Source of the DNA: a virus
Strand: one strand, 5' to 3'
Virus record (IMG/VR): IMGVR_UViG_3300037487_000968
Coordinates: 62,001-126,000 of that record
DNA: 64,000 nucleotides
Each line of letters begins with the position of its first letter. Position 1 is the stretch's first letter. The notes beneath the pieces are model-generated. The model made no database searches. It had not been told where the DNA came from and was given only the letters and a program-made list of their open reading frames with translations. Positions 55,705-63,192 of this stretch are shown piece by piece. The translations under genes were made by a program, and so were the position numbers.

Positions 55705-55884
55705 TTACTTCTTCCGACGCTTGCTATTGTAGATGTCTCTTGCTATCGAAGCGGCCGCGACAGTTCCTACCGCACGGACAACACCGTGAACAACCGGACT
55801 CTTGGAACGAAGGATTGCTCGCTCAATAGCATTCCAGGCCATCACAACAAGGCAGATGACAACGATCCCGATGATAAGTTCCAT
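55705..55884 (-). CDS. Small membrane protein, 59 aa
   Basis: ELIIGIVVICLVVMAWNAIE is a TM segment, followed by a basic region and a second weaker hydrophobic stretch, ending KRRKK. RBS-like AAGGGGCCGC. Unknown function. Confidence 0.6.
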   Translation of the reverse strand: MELIIGIVVICLVVMAWNAIERAILRSKSPVVHGVVRAVGTVAAASIARDIYNSKRRKK

Positions 55885-55896
55885 TGCGGCCCCTTG

Positions 55897-56145
55897 TTAG
55901 TCGAAACGAGCCAGATCGTTCAACACCTTCGGATTCACAGAGAAGCCGTTACGCATCGAAACATCGCGCAACTTGAATGCCGATGGCAGCGTCGGATTTT
56001 GCAAGCCGCCAAACAGTTGGTTGATGTCCTTCTGGACGTTTTCGCGGATCTCGCGGAGTTCCACAGCGGTGCCGATTGTGTCATGCGTCTTCTCGATTTC
56101 TTCAATCAGAACAGCCGCAGCCTTGATAAATGCACGTGATTCCAT
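55897..56145 (-). CDS. Hypothetical helical protein, 82 aa
   Basis: ESRAFIKAAAVLIEEIEKTH then a long acidic helix (ELREIRENVQKDINQLFGGL). Coiled-coil-like. Start 56145 behind AGAAGG. Unknown function. Confidence 0.67.
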   Translation of the reverse strand: MESRAFIKAAAVLIEEIEKTHDTIGTAVELREIRENVQKDINQLFGGLQNPTLPSAFKLRDVSMRNGFSVNPKVLNDLARFD

Positions 56146-56203
56146 TTTTACTAACCTTCTAACCTGGACTATGAGAGCTGGCATAGTCCTAACCAGGAAA
56201 ACT

Positions 56204-56232
56204 ATTATAACAGAATGAACTCAGATTGTCAA
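56204..56232 (-). promoter_or_regulatory. Promoter for gene 55897 and the following genes
   Basis: TTGACA, 17 bp, TATAAT. A 26-bp duplication (56218-56269) carries a second TTGACA at 56253. Confidence 0.78.
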
Positions 56233-56269
56233 GCAGTTTCCAGAACTCAGATTGTCAAGCAGTTTCCAG
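56218..56269 (-). repeat. 26-bp tandem duplication at a gene end
   Basis: Two perfect copies, each with the -35 TTGACA. The second copy encodes the last codons and stop of the gene at 56255. Confidence 0.9.
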
Positions 56270-56770
56270 AACTTGATTTCCAGATTCAACTGCCACCTTT
56301 GCAGGCGAATACCGTTTGATCTCTTTCTCACCGGTTTCCAACTTGAACGGGTCACCGTTGTTCGGGCCCAAGCCTTGGATCATTACCCAATCAGTATTGT
56401 TCCAGGTTTCGGTCTTGGAGTCAAATGTTTCACTGGCATCGCCTTGTGTGAGGAACGAATAGCAGCGAGCAACCTTATCATCAACGACTTCGATCACCGT
56501 GAAGCAATCATTATCGTCTTGGAGTTGAACTTGCGTCTTGCCTTTACTGCCCGGCTTGCGGATACCTTTGGGGACCGGGGCACGGCCTAGGCCCTCGATT
56601 GGTGTAGCCTGCTTCTTGGCGTTGTTGTAATGTGTAGCCGCCGCAGCAAGCGAGCAACCAGTCTCTGCTTGCAATTGATCCATCACGGTTTTGCGGAAAT
56701 TACGCCCATCTGTGCTTGCGAGTGCAAGATGTAGGTTGTAGATTTCGATTGCTCGTTGCTTTGCGTTCAT
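56255..56770 (-). CDS. THYNHA-motif phage protein, copy 2, 171 aa
   Basis: CSLAAAATHYNNAKKQATP, then GLGRAPVPKGIRKPGSKGK, the pattern of the protein at 34760. The C-terminal half (LQDDNDCFTVIEVVDDKVAR) differs strongly. Function unknown; probably related nucleic-acid-binding role. Confidence 0.77.
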   Translation of the reverse strand: MNAKQRAIEIYNLHLALASTDGRNFRKTVMDQLQAETGCSLAAAATHYNNAKKQATPIEGLGRAPVPKGIRKPGSKGKTQVQLQDDNDCFTVIEVVDDKVARCYSFLTQGDASETFDSKTETWNNTDWVMIQGLGPNNGDPFKLETGEKEIKRYSPAKVAVESGNQVLETA

Positions 56771-56795
56771 TTGCGTTCCTTGTTGCGATGTGTGT

Positions 56796-56824
56796 ATTAT
56801 AACAGGATGTTACCACCCTGTCAA
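56796..56824 (-). promoter_or_regulatory. Promoter for the THYNHA copy 2
   Basis: TTGACA, spacer GGGTGGTAACATCCTGT, TATAAT. Spacer related to 38433 and 41358. Confidence 0.8.
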
Positions 56825-56829
56825 TACAT

Positions 56830-57300
56830 TTACCAGCTTGAATGATATTCGAAGTTCCAGTCATCGGGCCATGCAAGACACTCGTCGATTTCCTTGGCTG
56901 TACGTTCCAGATCGCCGAAGTAGTATTCGTCAAACTCCGTGCCACCGAAGAAGAAGCCCGATTGCGAAGGAAGCAATTCTGCTGCCTTGCTGTGATCGGC
57001 TAGCACTTCTTTGCACTTATCGCGAAGTTCGGTTAGCAAATCACGATCGGCATAATAGTTACCACAATCGTCGACGCCGCCCTGCACATTTTTCACAAAC
57101 CATGCATGAATGGCATTAGCCTTGCGCCAATAGATTGCCCGTGCGCTAATTTCATTCACACGAGGACCCGGTGTGCCAAATTCGATGTGTGGTGTCAGTT
57201 CCGGGAACATTGCCGACACATCGGTGGCAATCTTCTTGTCCGGATGGTCACCCGAACTCCACAGATAACGCTTACCACTCAGATACATATCCAAACCCAT
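56830..57300 (-). CDS. Conserved phage protein of unknown function, 156 aa
   Basis: MGLDMYLSGKRYLW, then YWRKANAIHAWFVKNVQGG and GFFFGGTEFDEYYF. This set of motifs is widespread in phages, from memory, without a known function. Aromatic, possibly metal or nucleotide binding (YADRD, CGNYY). Own promoter. Confidence 0.8.
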   Translation of the reverse strand: MGLDMYLSGKRYLWSSGDHPDKKIATDVSAMFPELTPHIEFGTPGPRVNEISARAIYWRKANAIHAWFVKNVQGGVDDCGNYYADRDLLTELRDKCKEVLADHSKAAELLPSQSGFFFGGTEFDEYYFGDLERTAKEIDECLAWPDDWNFEYHSSW

Positions 57301-57327
57301 GATTGACTCCTTTGTTGCGATGTGTGT

Positions 57328-57356
57328 ATTATAAGGGAAAATTCCCTACCTGTCAA
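57328..57356 (-). promoter_or_regulatory. Promoter for gene 56830-57300
   Basis: TTGACA, spacer GGTAGGGAATTTTCCCT, TATAAT. Confidence 0.8.
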
Positions 57357-57370
57357 TGACTATTTGATAA

Positions 57371-57766
57371 TTAGCTGCCAATACAGAACTTGATGATCTT
57401 CTTTTCGGTATCGATTTCGATTTGCTCGAAGTAAAGATCGCTCAAGCAGTGACCCCAAATACCGTACGGACCTTCGGACGAATCACGATTGAGCATACCC
57501 GGAATGTTGGGTGTTTCGCCAACGGCTGCATCTTCAGCAGCATAGATATCCTCGTAGTCCTTCTTTGCCAGGAGCAAGATATCGATTGCGCTTGTCAGCC
57601 TGATAAGAGGGTGTGGGATACCGACTTCGACTGAAAGTGGGTAACGATACATAAACGAATAAGTACCCACCAATCCAAGAGGCGTGTCATCTACCAAATA
57701 GCGTTCTTCCTCGCCAATATCTTCACGGGAGAATGAAGCGACATGGTGGTTGCAATCAATTTTCAT
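57371..57766 (-). CDS. Hypothetical protein, 131 aa
   Basis: KIDCNHHVASFSREDIGEEE, GTYSFMYRYPLSVEVGI, ending EKKIIKFCIGS. His and Asp rich. Second gene after 57779 and 57946, which shares the promoter at 58452. Unknown function. Confidence 0.66.
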   Translation of the reverse strand: MKIDCNHHVASFSREDIGEEERYLVDDTPLGLVGTYSFMYRYPLSVEVGIPHPLIRLTSAIDILLLAKKDYEDIYAAEDAAVGETPNIPGMLNRDSSEGPYGIWGHCLSDLYFEQIEIDTEKKIIKFCIGS

Positions 57767-57778
57767 AGTGTGCTTTCT

Positions 57779-57943
57779 TTAACAAGATTCTAAATCAAAT
57801 TGGAGGCGATAAGATTCTTTGATAGCATCTTCATCGTTGGTAGCCTTAAGCAGGAATTCATCACCTGCCCAATGGAAGAAATATCTTCCGCAGGACCATT
57901 GCGAAACGCGATCAGTTATTTCACGGATGATAGGTTGTTTCAT
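57779..57943 (-). CDS. Hypothetical protein, 54 aa
   Basis: KQPIIREITDRVSQWSCGRY then FLLKATNDEDAIKESYRLQF. The ending resembles the DA-x-AFKLKF motif of the 26-28 kb array, so it may be a distant relative. Unknown function. Confidence 0.6.
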   Translation of the reverse strand: MKQPIIREITDRVSQWSCGRYFFHWAGDEFLLKATNDEDAIKESYRLQFDLESC

Positions 57944-57945
57944 AA

Positions 57946-58422
57946 TTAGACAGACTTTGGGCGAACAGGATCCCAGGCTGATTCAGGAAGTGGTTTGAAC
58001 TTAGGATATTCAAGATCATGGAGATCGATTAAATCATCAATAGCTATAACAGCTTCAAATGGAAAACCTGCACGATTAGGACGATTAGAAACAGTCAGGC
58101 TGGTAAGAAAATCTCTACCTTCTTTCTTGCCCCAAAACATATCCAATTCTGCCTGAATATGCGGAAACTTGTCCAACTTCGCAATCAAAGCATTCGCCGC
58201 AGCACGATCTACTATCGGTTTAGGTGGAGAAAATTTTGCAGGTGAAGTATCAAATGCCTCACCGCTATCAGTTGCTGAAGCAATCAACGAAATATCCTCG
58301 CCTGCAACTTGCCGCTCACGAAGAGCTGAAAGTCCGGCTATCAGGATATTCAGCGTTTGACATTTGAAAGATTTGACTTTTCCTTTTTCAGTCCAGTAAA
58401 TCTTATGAATATTCTTTTCCAT
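57946..58422 (-). CDS. Hypothetical protein, 158 aa
   Basis: EKNIHKIYWTEKGKVKSFKC (beta), Ala/Asp rich middle, then VSNRPNRAGFPFEAVIAID. Heads the 58422-57371 operon. Unknown function. Confidence 0.69.
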   Translation of the reverse strand: MEKNIHKIYWTEKGKVKSFKCQTLNILIAGLSALRERQVAGEDISLIASATDSGEAFDTSPAKFSPPKPIVDRAAANALIAKLDKFPHIQAELDMFWGKKEGRDFLTSLTVSNRPNRAGFPFEAVIAIDDLIDLHDLEYPKFKPLPESAWDPVRPKSV

Positions 58423-58451
58423 TACAATCCTATTGTTCGTATAATGTATTT

Positions 58452-58480
58452 ATTATAACAAGAAAAAGTCTATCTGTCAA
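58452..58480 (-). promoter_or_regulatory. Promoter for the 58422 operon
   Basis: TTGACA, 17 bp, TATAAT. Confidence 0.8.
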
Positions 58481-58489
58481 CAGTTATTT

Positions 58490-58765
58490 GAAAATAGCCA
58501 CGTAAGGGAAGGACTCCGTATTAGGGCACCTTACTGCTATTCGTCGAGGTTTTTCTAACCAAGGCACTCACGACTAATCCTTGTTGTGGATGTCCCATCC
58601 TGGGAGGCCCACACAGCCATCGAAAACCTAGTTTGATTAGTGCTCTTATCTGCCTGCCTGCACTCTCCGGATGGATAGCGTCGACCCGTATACGGAACTC
58701 GCCCGACTTCAGTCTAGAGGCACTAATCAAACAAGGCTCCCTTGAGCCTTGTTTCACCGTTTGGA
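58490..58765 (-). ncRNA. Structured non-coding stretch
   Basis: No gene is present. GTTTGATTAGTGC (58631) and GCACTAATCAAAC (58720) form a 13-bp perfect stem around 76 nt. AACAAGGCTC/GAGCCTTGTT (about 58732-58755) is a strong hairpin just after the THYNHA copy 3 stop. May be the long 3' UTR or a small RNA of that gene. Function unknown. Confidence 0.55.
58732..58755 (-). terminator. Hairpin after THYNHA copy 3
   Basis: AACAAGGCTC, loop AAGG, GAGCCTTGTT, followed by only a short T run, so termination is likely but not certain. Confidence 0.55.
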
Positions 58766-59194
58766 TTAAGCTGTCGCAGCTTCGGCGGCCACTTCAACTG
58801 CCGGAGCAGATTCAACGGTCTTGATTGCCAGCTTGGCCTTGTGCTTCGCAGCAGCAGTGGTGATCAGCAAAGTAGCCGCACCTTTGGACACGCCGCTGGC
58901 AACGACTTCACCCGTCTTCACCTTGATAACGTCCACAGTGTGGATGGGCTTGCGACCACCTTTCTTGTCTTCCGGACGACCCAAACCAGCCACCGACTTC
59001 GGATCAACAGCACGAGCCGCCTTCAACGAGTGGTTGTAATGAGTTGCAGCAGACGCAACAGTAATGCCGAATGCCACCACCGCCAAATCCATCACTTCCC
59101 GGCGGAATTCCGACGGTTTGAGTTCGCCGCTTTGCAGCCTGGGCAGAGTTGCACCAAAATTCGCATTCGTAAATTCCCGGATACCTTGTGTCAT
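58766..59194 (-). CDS. THYNHA-motif phage protein, copy 3, 142 aa
   Basis: ITVASAATHYNHSLKAARAV then GLGRPEDKKGGRKPIHTVD: closest to the protein at 34760. Its promoter leader (ACATGGACAGCAAAA) is also nearly that of the 34618 promoter. C-terminal VIKVKTGEVVASGVSKGAAT matches the copy 1 C-terminal unit. RBS TAGGAGTC. Confidence 0.8.
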   Translation of the reverse strand: MTQGIREFTNANFGATLPRLQSGELKPSEFRREVMDLAVVAFGITVASAATHYNHSLKAARAVDPKSVAGLGRPEDKKGGRKPIHTVDVIKVKTGEVVASGVSKGAATLLITTAAAKHKAKLAIKTVESAPAVEVAAEAATA

Positions 59195-59262
59195 AATAGA
59201 CTCCTACAGTTGATTAAAAGCAAACTATTCTTGGCTGGACTTGTTTTGCTGTCCATGTGCTT

Positions 59263-59291
59263 ATTATATGATAGGACGAGTTGTTTGTCTA
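59263..59291 (-). promoter_or_regulatory. Promoter for THYNHA copy 3
   Basis: TAGACA, 17 bp, TATAAT, then CACATGGACAGCAAAAC, like the promoter at 34618. Confidence 0.78.
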
Positions 59292-59324
59292 TAGGATAAT
59301 TGTAACAGTTCTTGGATAAAAGAA

Positions 59325-59342
59325 AACCTGCCGAAGCAGGTT
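59325..59342 (-). terminator. Intrinsic terminator of gene 59374
   Basis: Minus-strand AACCTGC, loop TTCG, GCAGGTT then TTCTTTT. Confidence 0.85.
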
Positions 59343-59373
59343 GTTCTTATGAAGGCCGAAGCAGCTTAAAAGA

Positions 59374-59622
59374 TTAAGCTAATACCTTTGCCTGCGATCC
59401 TGTAACATCACGACGCGACATTCTATATGCTGCGCGGCTAGTTGTCTTGGTAGGAATGGTTTGAACATTCAATCCAAGGCCGCGAAGTTCGCTAACACGA
59501 GCACTCAAATTTTGAATGCCGAATGTTGCCGAAGCCTGGGCCGAAGTTAAGGTTTGATCAGTGCCACGAAGATATGTTTCGAGGAACTTGTTCTGTGTTG
59601 TTTTCAAATTTGTAAATGACAT
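59374..59622 (-). CDS. Winged-helix-like DNA-binding protein, 82 aa
   Basis: TNLKTTQNKFLETYLRGTDQ, then SAQASATFGIQNLSARVSEL (helix-turn-helix), VQTIPTKTTSRAAYRMS (wing). This layout is common in small phage regulators of DNA packaging or repressor type. Own promoter and terminator. Target unknown. Confidence 0.68.
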   Translation of the reverse strand: MSFTNLKTTQNKFLETYLRGTDQTLTSAQASATFGIQNLSARVSELRGLGLNVQTIPTKTTSRAAYRMSRRDVTGSQAKVLA

Positions 59623-59648
59623 TGAAGTCTCCTTATGTAAGTGTTCTA

Positions 59649-59677
59649 ATTATAGCAGCCTCGGACACGAATGTCAA
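59649..59677 (-). promoter_or_regulatory. Promoter for gene 59374-59622
   Basis: TTGACA, 17 bp, TATAAT. Confidence 0.82.
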
Positions 59678-59680
59678 GAG

Positions 59681-59711
59681 AAAAGCGGCCAACCGAGAAC
59701 GATTGCCGCTT
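59681..59711 (-). terminator. Terminator of the 60142 RNA
   Basis: Minus-strand AAGCGGC, 15-nt loop, GCCGCTT then TTCTC. Confidence 0.7.
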
Positions 59712-60142
59712 AATAGAGTTAGAACATAGGTTCCACCATTGGATATGTAAACTCGGACTTACGAGATTCCTACCGTTTCGCCCTTTATAATAAAAAGGGA
59801 GTTTCTATGATTCCCTATGTTTAGAATTATTACTGTGGAGGCTAACTCCTCGAGCGCAAGCAGCGCATCCTGGTTCACGCCAGTTCGTTTACGCAGGGGC
59901 CAGGTTGCTTAGGCCTTCTTATACTCGGTGAGCTGGGAAGGATTCGAACCCCCAACGATAACCATTCCTTATTGCACGTTCGGATTCCTGTATAGCGGAG
60001 TGGTCCTTAACCCCGACTTCGTATCATATGGGACCAACCATATTTAACTACTGCCCTATTCTCCGTGCAAGTTTGAATGATCCTGTTTTACCACGCTCCA
60101 GGGCCTTTGTTCCTTTTTGCGTCTTGTTAAACTAACAGCTCA
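59682..60142 (-). ncRNA. Structured ~460-nt RNA with a tRNA-like T-arm
   Basis: Own promoter, terminator and no protein-like frame. Minus-strand sense starts near GAGCTGTTAGTTTAACAAG. A T-arm GGGGGTTCGAATCC and acceptor-like CCAGCTC ACC lie at about 59925-59960. The first seven bases GAGCTGT could pair with CCAGCTC (6 of 7). In between are long stems: TTGCAC...GTGCAA, CGGAG...CTCCG, GGTCC...GGACC. After the T-arm come short hairpins (CTGG/CCAG, GCGC/GCGC, GGAG/CTCC). Might be a degenerate tRNA with insertion or a tmRNA-like RNA; no tag peptide can be assigned. Confidence 0.55.
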
Positions 60143-60148
60143 AGTCAT

Positions 60149-60177
60149 AGTATAGTGCCAAATCACTATACTGTCAA
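60149..60177 (-). promoter_or_regulatory. Promoter of the structured RNA
   Basis: TTGACA, 17 bp, TATACT. A 9-bp perfect inverted repeat AGTATAGTG/CACTATACT covers the spacer and -10. Confidence 0.8.
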
Positions 60178-60194
60178 CGAGTATTTAGTCAAAA

Positions 60195-60218
60195 AGAAAG
60201 CGTCCGAAGACGCTTTCT
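60195..60218 (-). terminator. Terminator of the S53 protease gene
   Basis: AGAAAGCGTC, loop TTCG, GACGCTTTCT then TTTTG (minus strand). Confidence 0.88.
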
Positions 60219-60231
60219 AGGGTCTGTTTTC

Positions 60232-61653
60232 TTACTGTTGGGCTAGGTAGTTTACCAACACACTTGCATTCGGTACGCCGAGCCCGGTAACAAGATCGTA
60301 CCCGGTCTTTGCAGCGTTGCCATTAGATCCAGTCAATACATCGCCGAATGCTGTGGCATAATAGCCGGGGACAGATGCTACAGTGTATAGGCCTGCGGTA
60401 AAGTTGATAATCGATTTGCTATTTTCAGCTCGGACTGCCCGAGTAATTGCAGCGATCCCTGCCCACTGTGGCGCTCCAAGACTAGTCCCATATCCACCAT
60501 ACCAACCGCAGCTATTAGCACCTTTGGTCTTTACACACGAAGCATCTGGTACCCACGTACTAGGTGTAATATATACTGACATCGCACTAGCACTGTCTCC
60601 ATTATAAGCTACATCGGGTACCGCTCGAGTTGGGCTACCCGAGATAGATTGCCACGCAGGTGCTGTATAGTAGGCAGACAAGCCTCCCCCACTTCCACTC
60701 CATCCTACATCAACAAGCCCCTTATTGTTAGTTCCGCCTACTGAAAGTACCTTTGTAGAAACCGCTGGCCAGAGTGGAACACTCCTATCGCCTGATGCTG
60801 CAACATAAGTGACATTCGAATTAGTGAATCCGATAGTATCATATCCGCCGGCAGTTCCAGCAGCCGCAGGCCCATAAAGAAGTGTGGTGGTTTGTTTGAA
60901 AGATGTGCAAGTGGGTGAAATTCCGCCTCCTCGAATTGTAGGACAACCTGCTGCGAAAGCAGATTCTGGAGCACCCCAACTCATTGAAACAACATCAGCG
61001 AATGTGCTCGCATATTGCGTGGCATACGACAAGGCACTCACAAAATTATTCGGAGCCTGAACAAGCACAATAGATGCCATAGGAGCCATTGCGTGAGCCC
61101 ATTCAATGTCCATTGTGGACTCTGCCATCCAATTTCCGTCTGCGCTTACCCATGCACTTGTGCCACCATCGTTGCCGATTACATATGGTTCACCAGTTGA
61201 GGTGACGTTAATAACCTGGAAAGTACAACCGTCACCTGCTAGAGGTTTTGGCGTATTTGGTAAGAACGTCTTGGCTACGAGATCTTTCGTAAATACAGTT
61301 TTCACTACTGTACAAGGAGCCAATCCATGCTGTGCTGAAAACTTGGCAAGATCAGCAGCGGCATTTGGGTTATTGTATGCGCTAATAATAGCGATAACCT
61401 GCCCCGAACCTTGCTGTGCGGGCGTTGTAAGCCCGTCAAACCCGTAACGGGTGCGGATGAAGCTAGGCGACTGTCCTATACCAATTACTCCACCGGACGT
61501 TCTCATGGTTGCCGCTTCGGTCATCTTGGCAATTGATGCCATTGGGGACATTTGAATGTCTCCCGATGCTACAGAGGGATCGTTACCCCCACCCCCACAC
61601 GCTGCCAACAAAGCGGCCGACATGATACTTGCTACGATAAGTTTACTTTTCAT
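60232..61653 (-). CDS. S53 (sedolisin-type) serine peptidase lipoprotein, 473 aa
   Basis: Lipoprotein signal with LAAC lipobox (C19), Gly/Ser spacer, then a mature S53 peptidase. Glu178 and Asp182 in AESTMDIEWAHAM, Asp289 in AASGDRS, and Ser391 in GYGTSLGAPQWAG fit the Glu-Asp-Ser triad plus oxyanion Asp of sedolisins. A pro-domain is short or absent. It would act in the periplasm or outer membrane, perhaps on host envelope proteins. Secreted S53 enzymes are usual in bacteria and fungi, rare in phages, so it may be host-derived. Confidence 0.88.
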   Translation of the reverse strand: MKSKLIVASIMSAALLAACGGGGNDPSVASGDIQMSPMASIAKMTEAATMRTSGGVIGIGQSPSFIRTRYGFDGLTTPAQQGSGQVIAIISAYNNPNAAADLAKFSAQHGLAPCTVVKTVFTKDLVAKTFLPNTPKPLAGDGCTFQVINVTSTGEPYVIGNDGGTSAWVSADGNWMAESTMDIEWAHAMAPMASIVLVQAPNNFVSALSYATQYASTFADVVSMSWGAPESAFAAGCPTIRGGGISPTCTSFKQTTTLLYGPAAAGTAGGYDTIGFTNSNVTYVAASGDRSVPLWPAVSTKVLSVGGTNNKGLVDVGWSGSGGGLSAYYTAPAWQSISGSPTRAVPDVAYNGDSASAMSVYITPSTWVPDASCVKTKGANSCGWYGGYGTSLGAPQWAGIAAITRAVRAENSKSIINFTAGLYTVASVPGYYATAFGDVLTGSNGNAAKTGYDLVTGLGVPNASVLVNYLAQQ

Positions 61654-61677
61654 AAGAGTCCTTTCTGTTAAAATTAC

Positions 61678-61706
61678 ATTATAGTGACATCTATACCCTA
61701 TGTCAA
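61678..61706 (-). promoter_or_regulatory. Promoter of the S53 gene
   Basis: TTGACA, 17 bp, TATAAT, then AAAGGACTC before ATG. Confidence 0.82.
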
Positions 61707-61719
61707 TGTTTAATTGAAA

Positions 61720-61765
61720 AGGGCGGGGTGGCGTATCCGTGACGCCTACACCTTAACCCCGCCCT
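61720..61765 (-). terminator. Terminator of the AAA ATPase gene
   Basis: AGGGCGGGG and CCCCGCCCT arms with an inner GGCGT/ACGCC hairpin, then TTTTC on the minus strand. Confidence 0.82.
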
Positions 61766-61771
61766 AAATCT

Positions 61772-62914
61772 TTACACCTCTGCGAGCACCAGCCCACGCT
61801 TCTCTGCTTCAGCACGTTTGGCGAGCAGACGCTTGAACTTGGCTTCCTTCTGCAAGCAAGTGGCTTCCGCCATTTCCAACCATCCTACTGGATCTGCTTT
61901 GACAAAGTCTGCTACCTTTTTCACGGCTCGCAAACTCACTTCACGCATGTATTCTGCGTTATCCATTACGAATGCCAGCACATCGGCTTCTTGCTGCGGC
62001 GTGAACAAGTAAGGCAGCAACATACCATCGCGCACAATCTGCTTGATACGCAGCAACTTGTCACGCATGGATCCAATCTCCAAATCCAAGTAGTGACAGC
62101 GTGACATAATAGCAGCCAAGTGAGCTGCAATACGCGAGCCTTTCGCAATAGTCTTTTCAAAGTCGATATTCGACAAGAAGATAATGCTACCTTCGAAATC
62201 AAACGAATCAGGAATGCCTTCCACGCCAAGCACACGGCTTTCCTTGTTCCAGCAGATACGCCGTTTGTCGCCACTGTTCAACGCAGCCTTGAGCAAGTTC
62301 AGACATTCTTCTTCGAACAGAACACCGTCGCAGTCATCGAACACCAACACATTGTCGGAAGCACGATTAAAGTAAAGTTTCTGATACAGCCCAATGCTTG
62401 ATACGCCGCCACTAATGACTTCGTATTTGGGATCTTGCTGAGCAATCTTGCGAAACATATTCGCAGTTTCGAGTTGCTTCTCAACTCCAAACGACTTGCC
62501 AATACCAGGCGGGCCCGATACAACCAGTCCGCGAATAACGCTGCGAGCGCAAGCATCCACAATCTTATCCAGCATATTGAACGTTTCGGAGATACGCTCC
62601 ATTGCTTCGTCGTCTGTTTCAGCATTGACAAACACCTGCTCGTAGTTGGTGCCTGTTTCGATCTTGCTGCCGCTTTCGCCCATATCCACTGTAACGTGTT
62701 CGCCTAAAACTTCACCAGCAGCATCCAGCATCGTGAAGTCTGTCTTTTCAACAGTTACACGCTGAGCAGGCGGATGGCCTGCTTTGGGATTGGAGTTTTT
62801 GATGGTGATGAAGCCACCCTTGGCTCCGTCTTGATAAGGTTTGATAAGTGGAAAGATGCCAGAAACAACTTCACCACGATAATACCCTTTAACGATTGAT
62901 ACTTGAATGGACAT
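61772..62914 (-). CDS. AAA+ ATPase, 380 aa
   Basis: Walker A GPPGIGKS at 134-141, Walker B VLVFDDCD at 189-196, sensor 1 FLSNID at about 247. The N-terminal 130 residues are a separate domain. The C-terminal part is helical and charged (KKVADFVKADPVGWLEMAEA). From memory such ATPases are common in large phages. Role could be remodelling of proteins or nucleic acids; no partner is visible. Confidence 0.82.
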   Translation of the reverse strand: MSIQVSIVKGYYRGEVVSGIFPLIKPYQDGAKGGFITIKNSNPKAGHPPAQRVTVEKTDFTMLDAAGEVLGEHVTVDMGESGSKIETGTNYEQVFVNAETDDEAMERISETFNMLDKIVDACARSVIRGLVVSGPPGIGKSFGVEKQLETANMFRKIAQQDPKYEVISGGVSSIGLYQKLYFNRASDNVLVFDDCDGVLFEEECLNLLKAALNSGDKRRICWNKESRVLGVEGIPDSFDFEGSIIFLSNIDFEKTIAKGSRIAAHLAAIMSRCHYLDLEIGSMRDKLLRIKQIVRDGMLLPYLFTPQQEADVLAFVMDNAEYMREVSLRAVKKVADFVKADPVGWLEMAEATCLQKEAKFKRLLAKRAEAEKRGLVLAEV

Positions 62915-62944
62915 TCAAACCCTTTCTGTGTTGTGTAAGTGTAT

Positions 62945-62973
62945 ATTATACGGCATTTGGTCAGTTTGGTCTA
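62945..62973 (-). promoter_or_regulatory. Promoter of the AAA ATPase gene
   Basis: TAGACC, 17 bp, TATAAT, then AAAGGG before ATG. Confidence 0.72.
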
Positions 62974-63188
62974 CCGTTTTGTTCAACATATTCTTTGGCG
63001 TATCGAAGATGGCTGAACTCGGCAAATTTGAAATCTTCACCAACTCGCGTCCATGAATACCATTTGTCGGGAATCATTTCTCGTTTACCTGCCCAGATCT
63101 TTCTTCGGTACTCTCTGCGAATTTCTCCGCAGAGTTTTCCGTTTCGGAGAACATATAGTCCTGCCGCAGATTTCTGGTATGAAATCAT
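62961..63188 (-). CDS. Hypothetical basic protein, 75 aa
   Basis: ISYQKSAAGLYVLRNGKLCG then basic (RREYRRKIWAGKREMI) and YSWTRVGEDFKFAEF. Possibly a small nucleic-acid-binding protein; no motif. Ends within the ATPase promoter. Confidence 0.64.
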   Translation of the reverse strand: MISYQKSAAGLYVLRNGKLCGEIRREYRRKIWAGKREMIPDKWYSWTRVGEDFKFAEFSHLRYAKEYVEQNGRPN

Positions 63189-63192
63189 TTTC

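Noticed and set aside
59925-59995. An ordinary tRNA gene at the T-arm
   Set aside because: No matching anticodon arm or 5' acceptor at normal distance was found, so a tRNA call is not supported.
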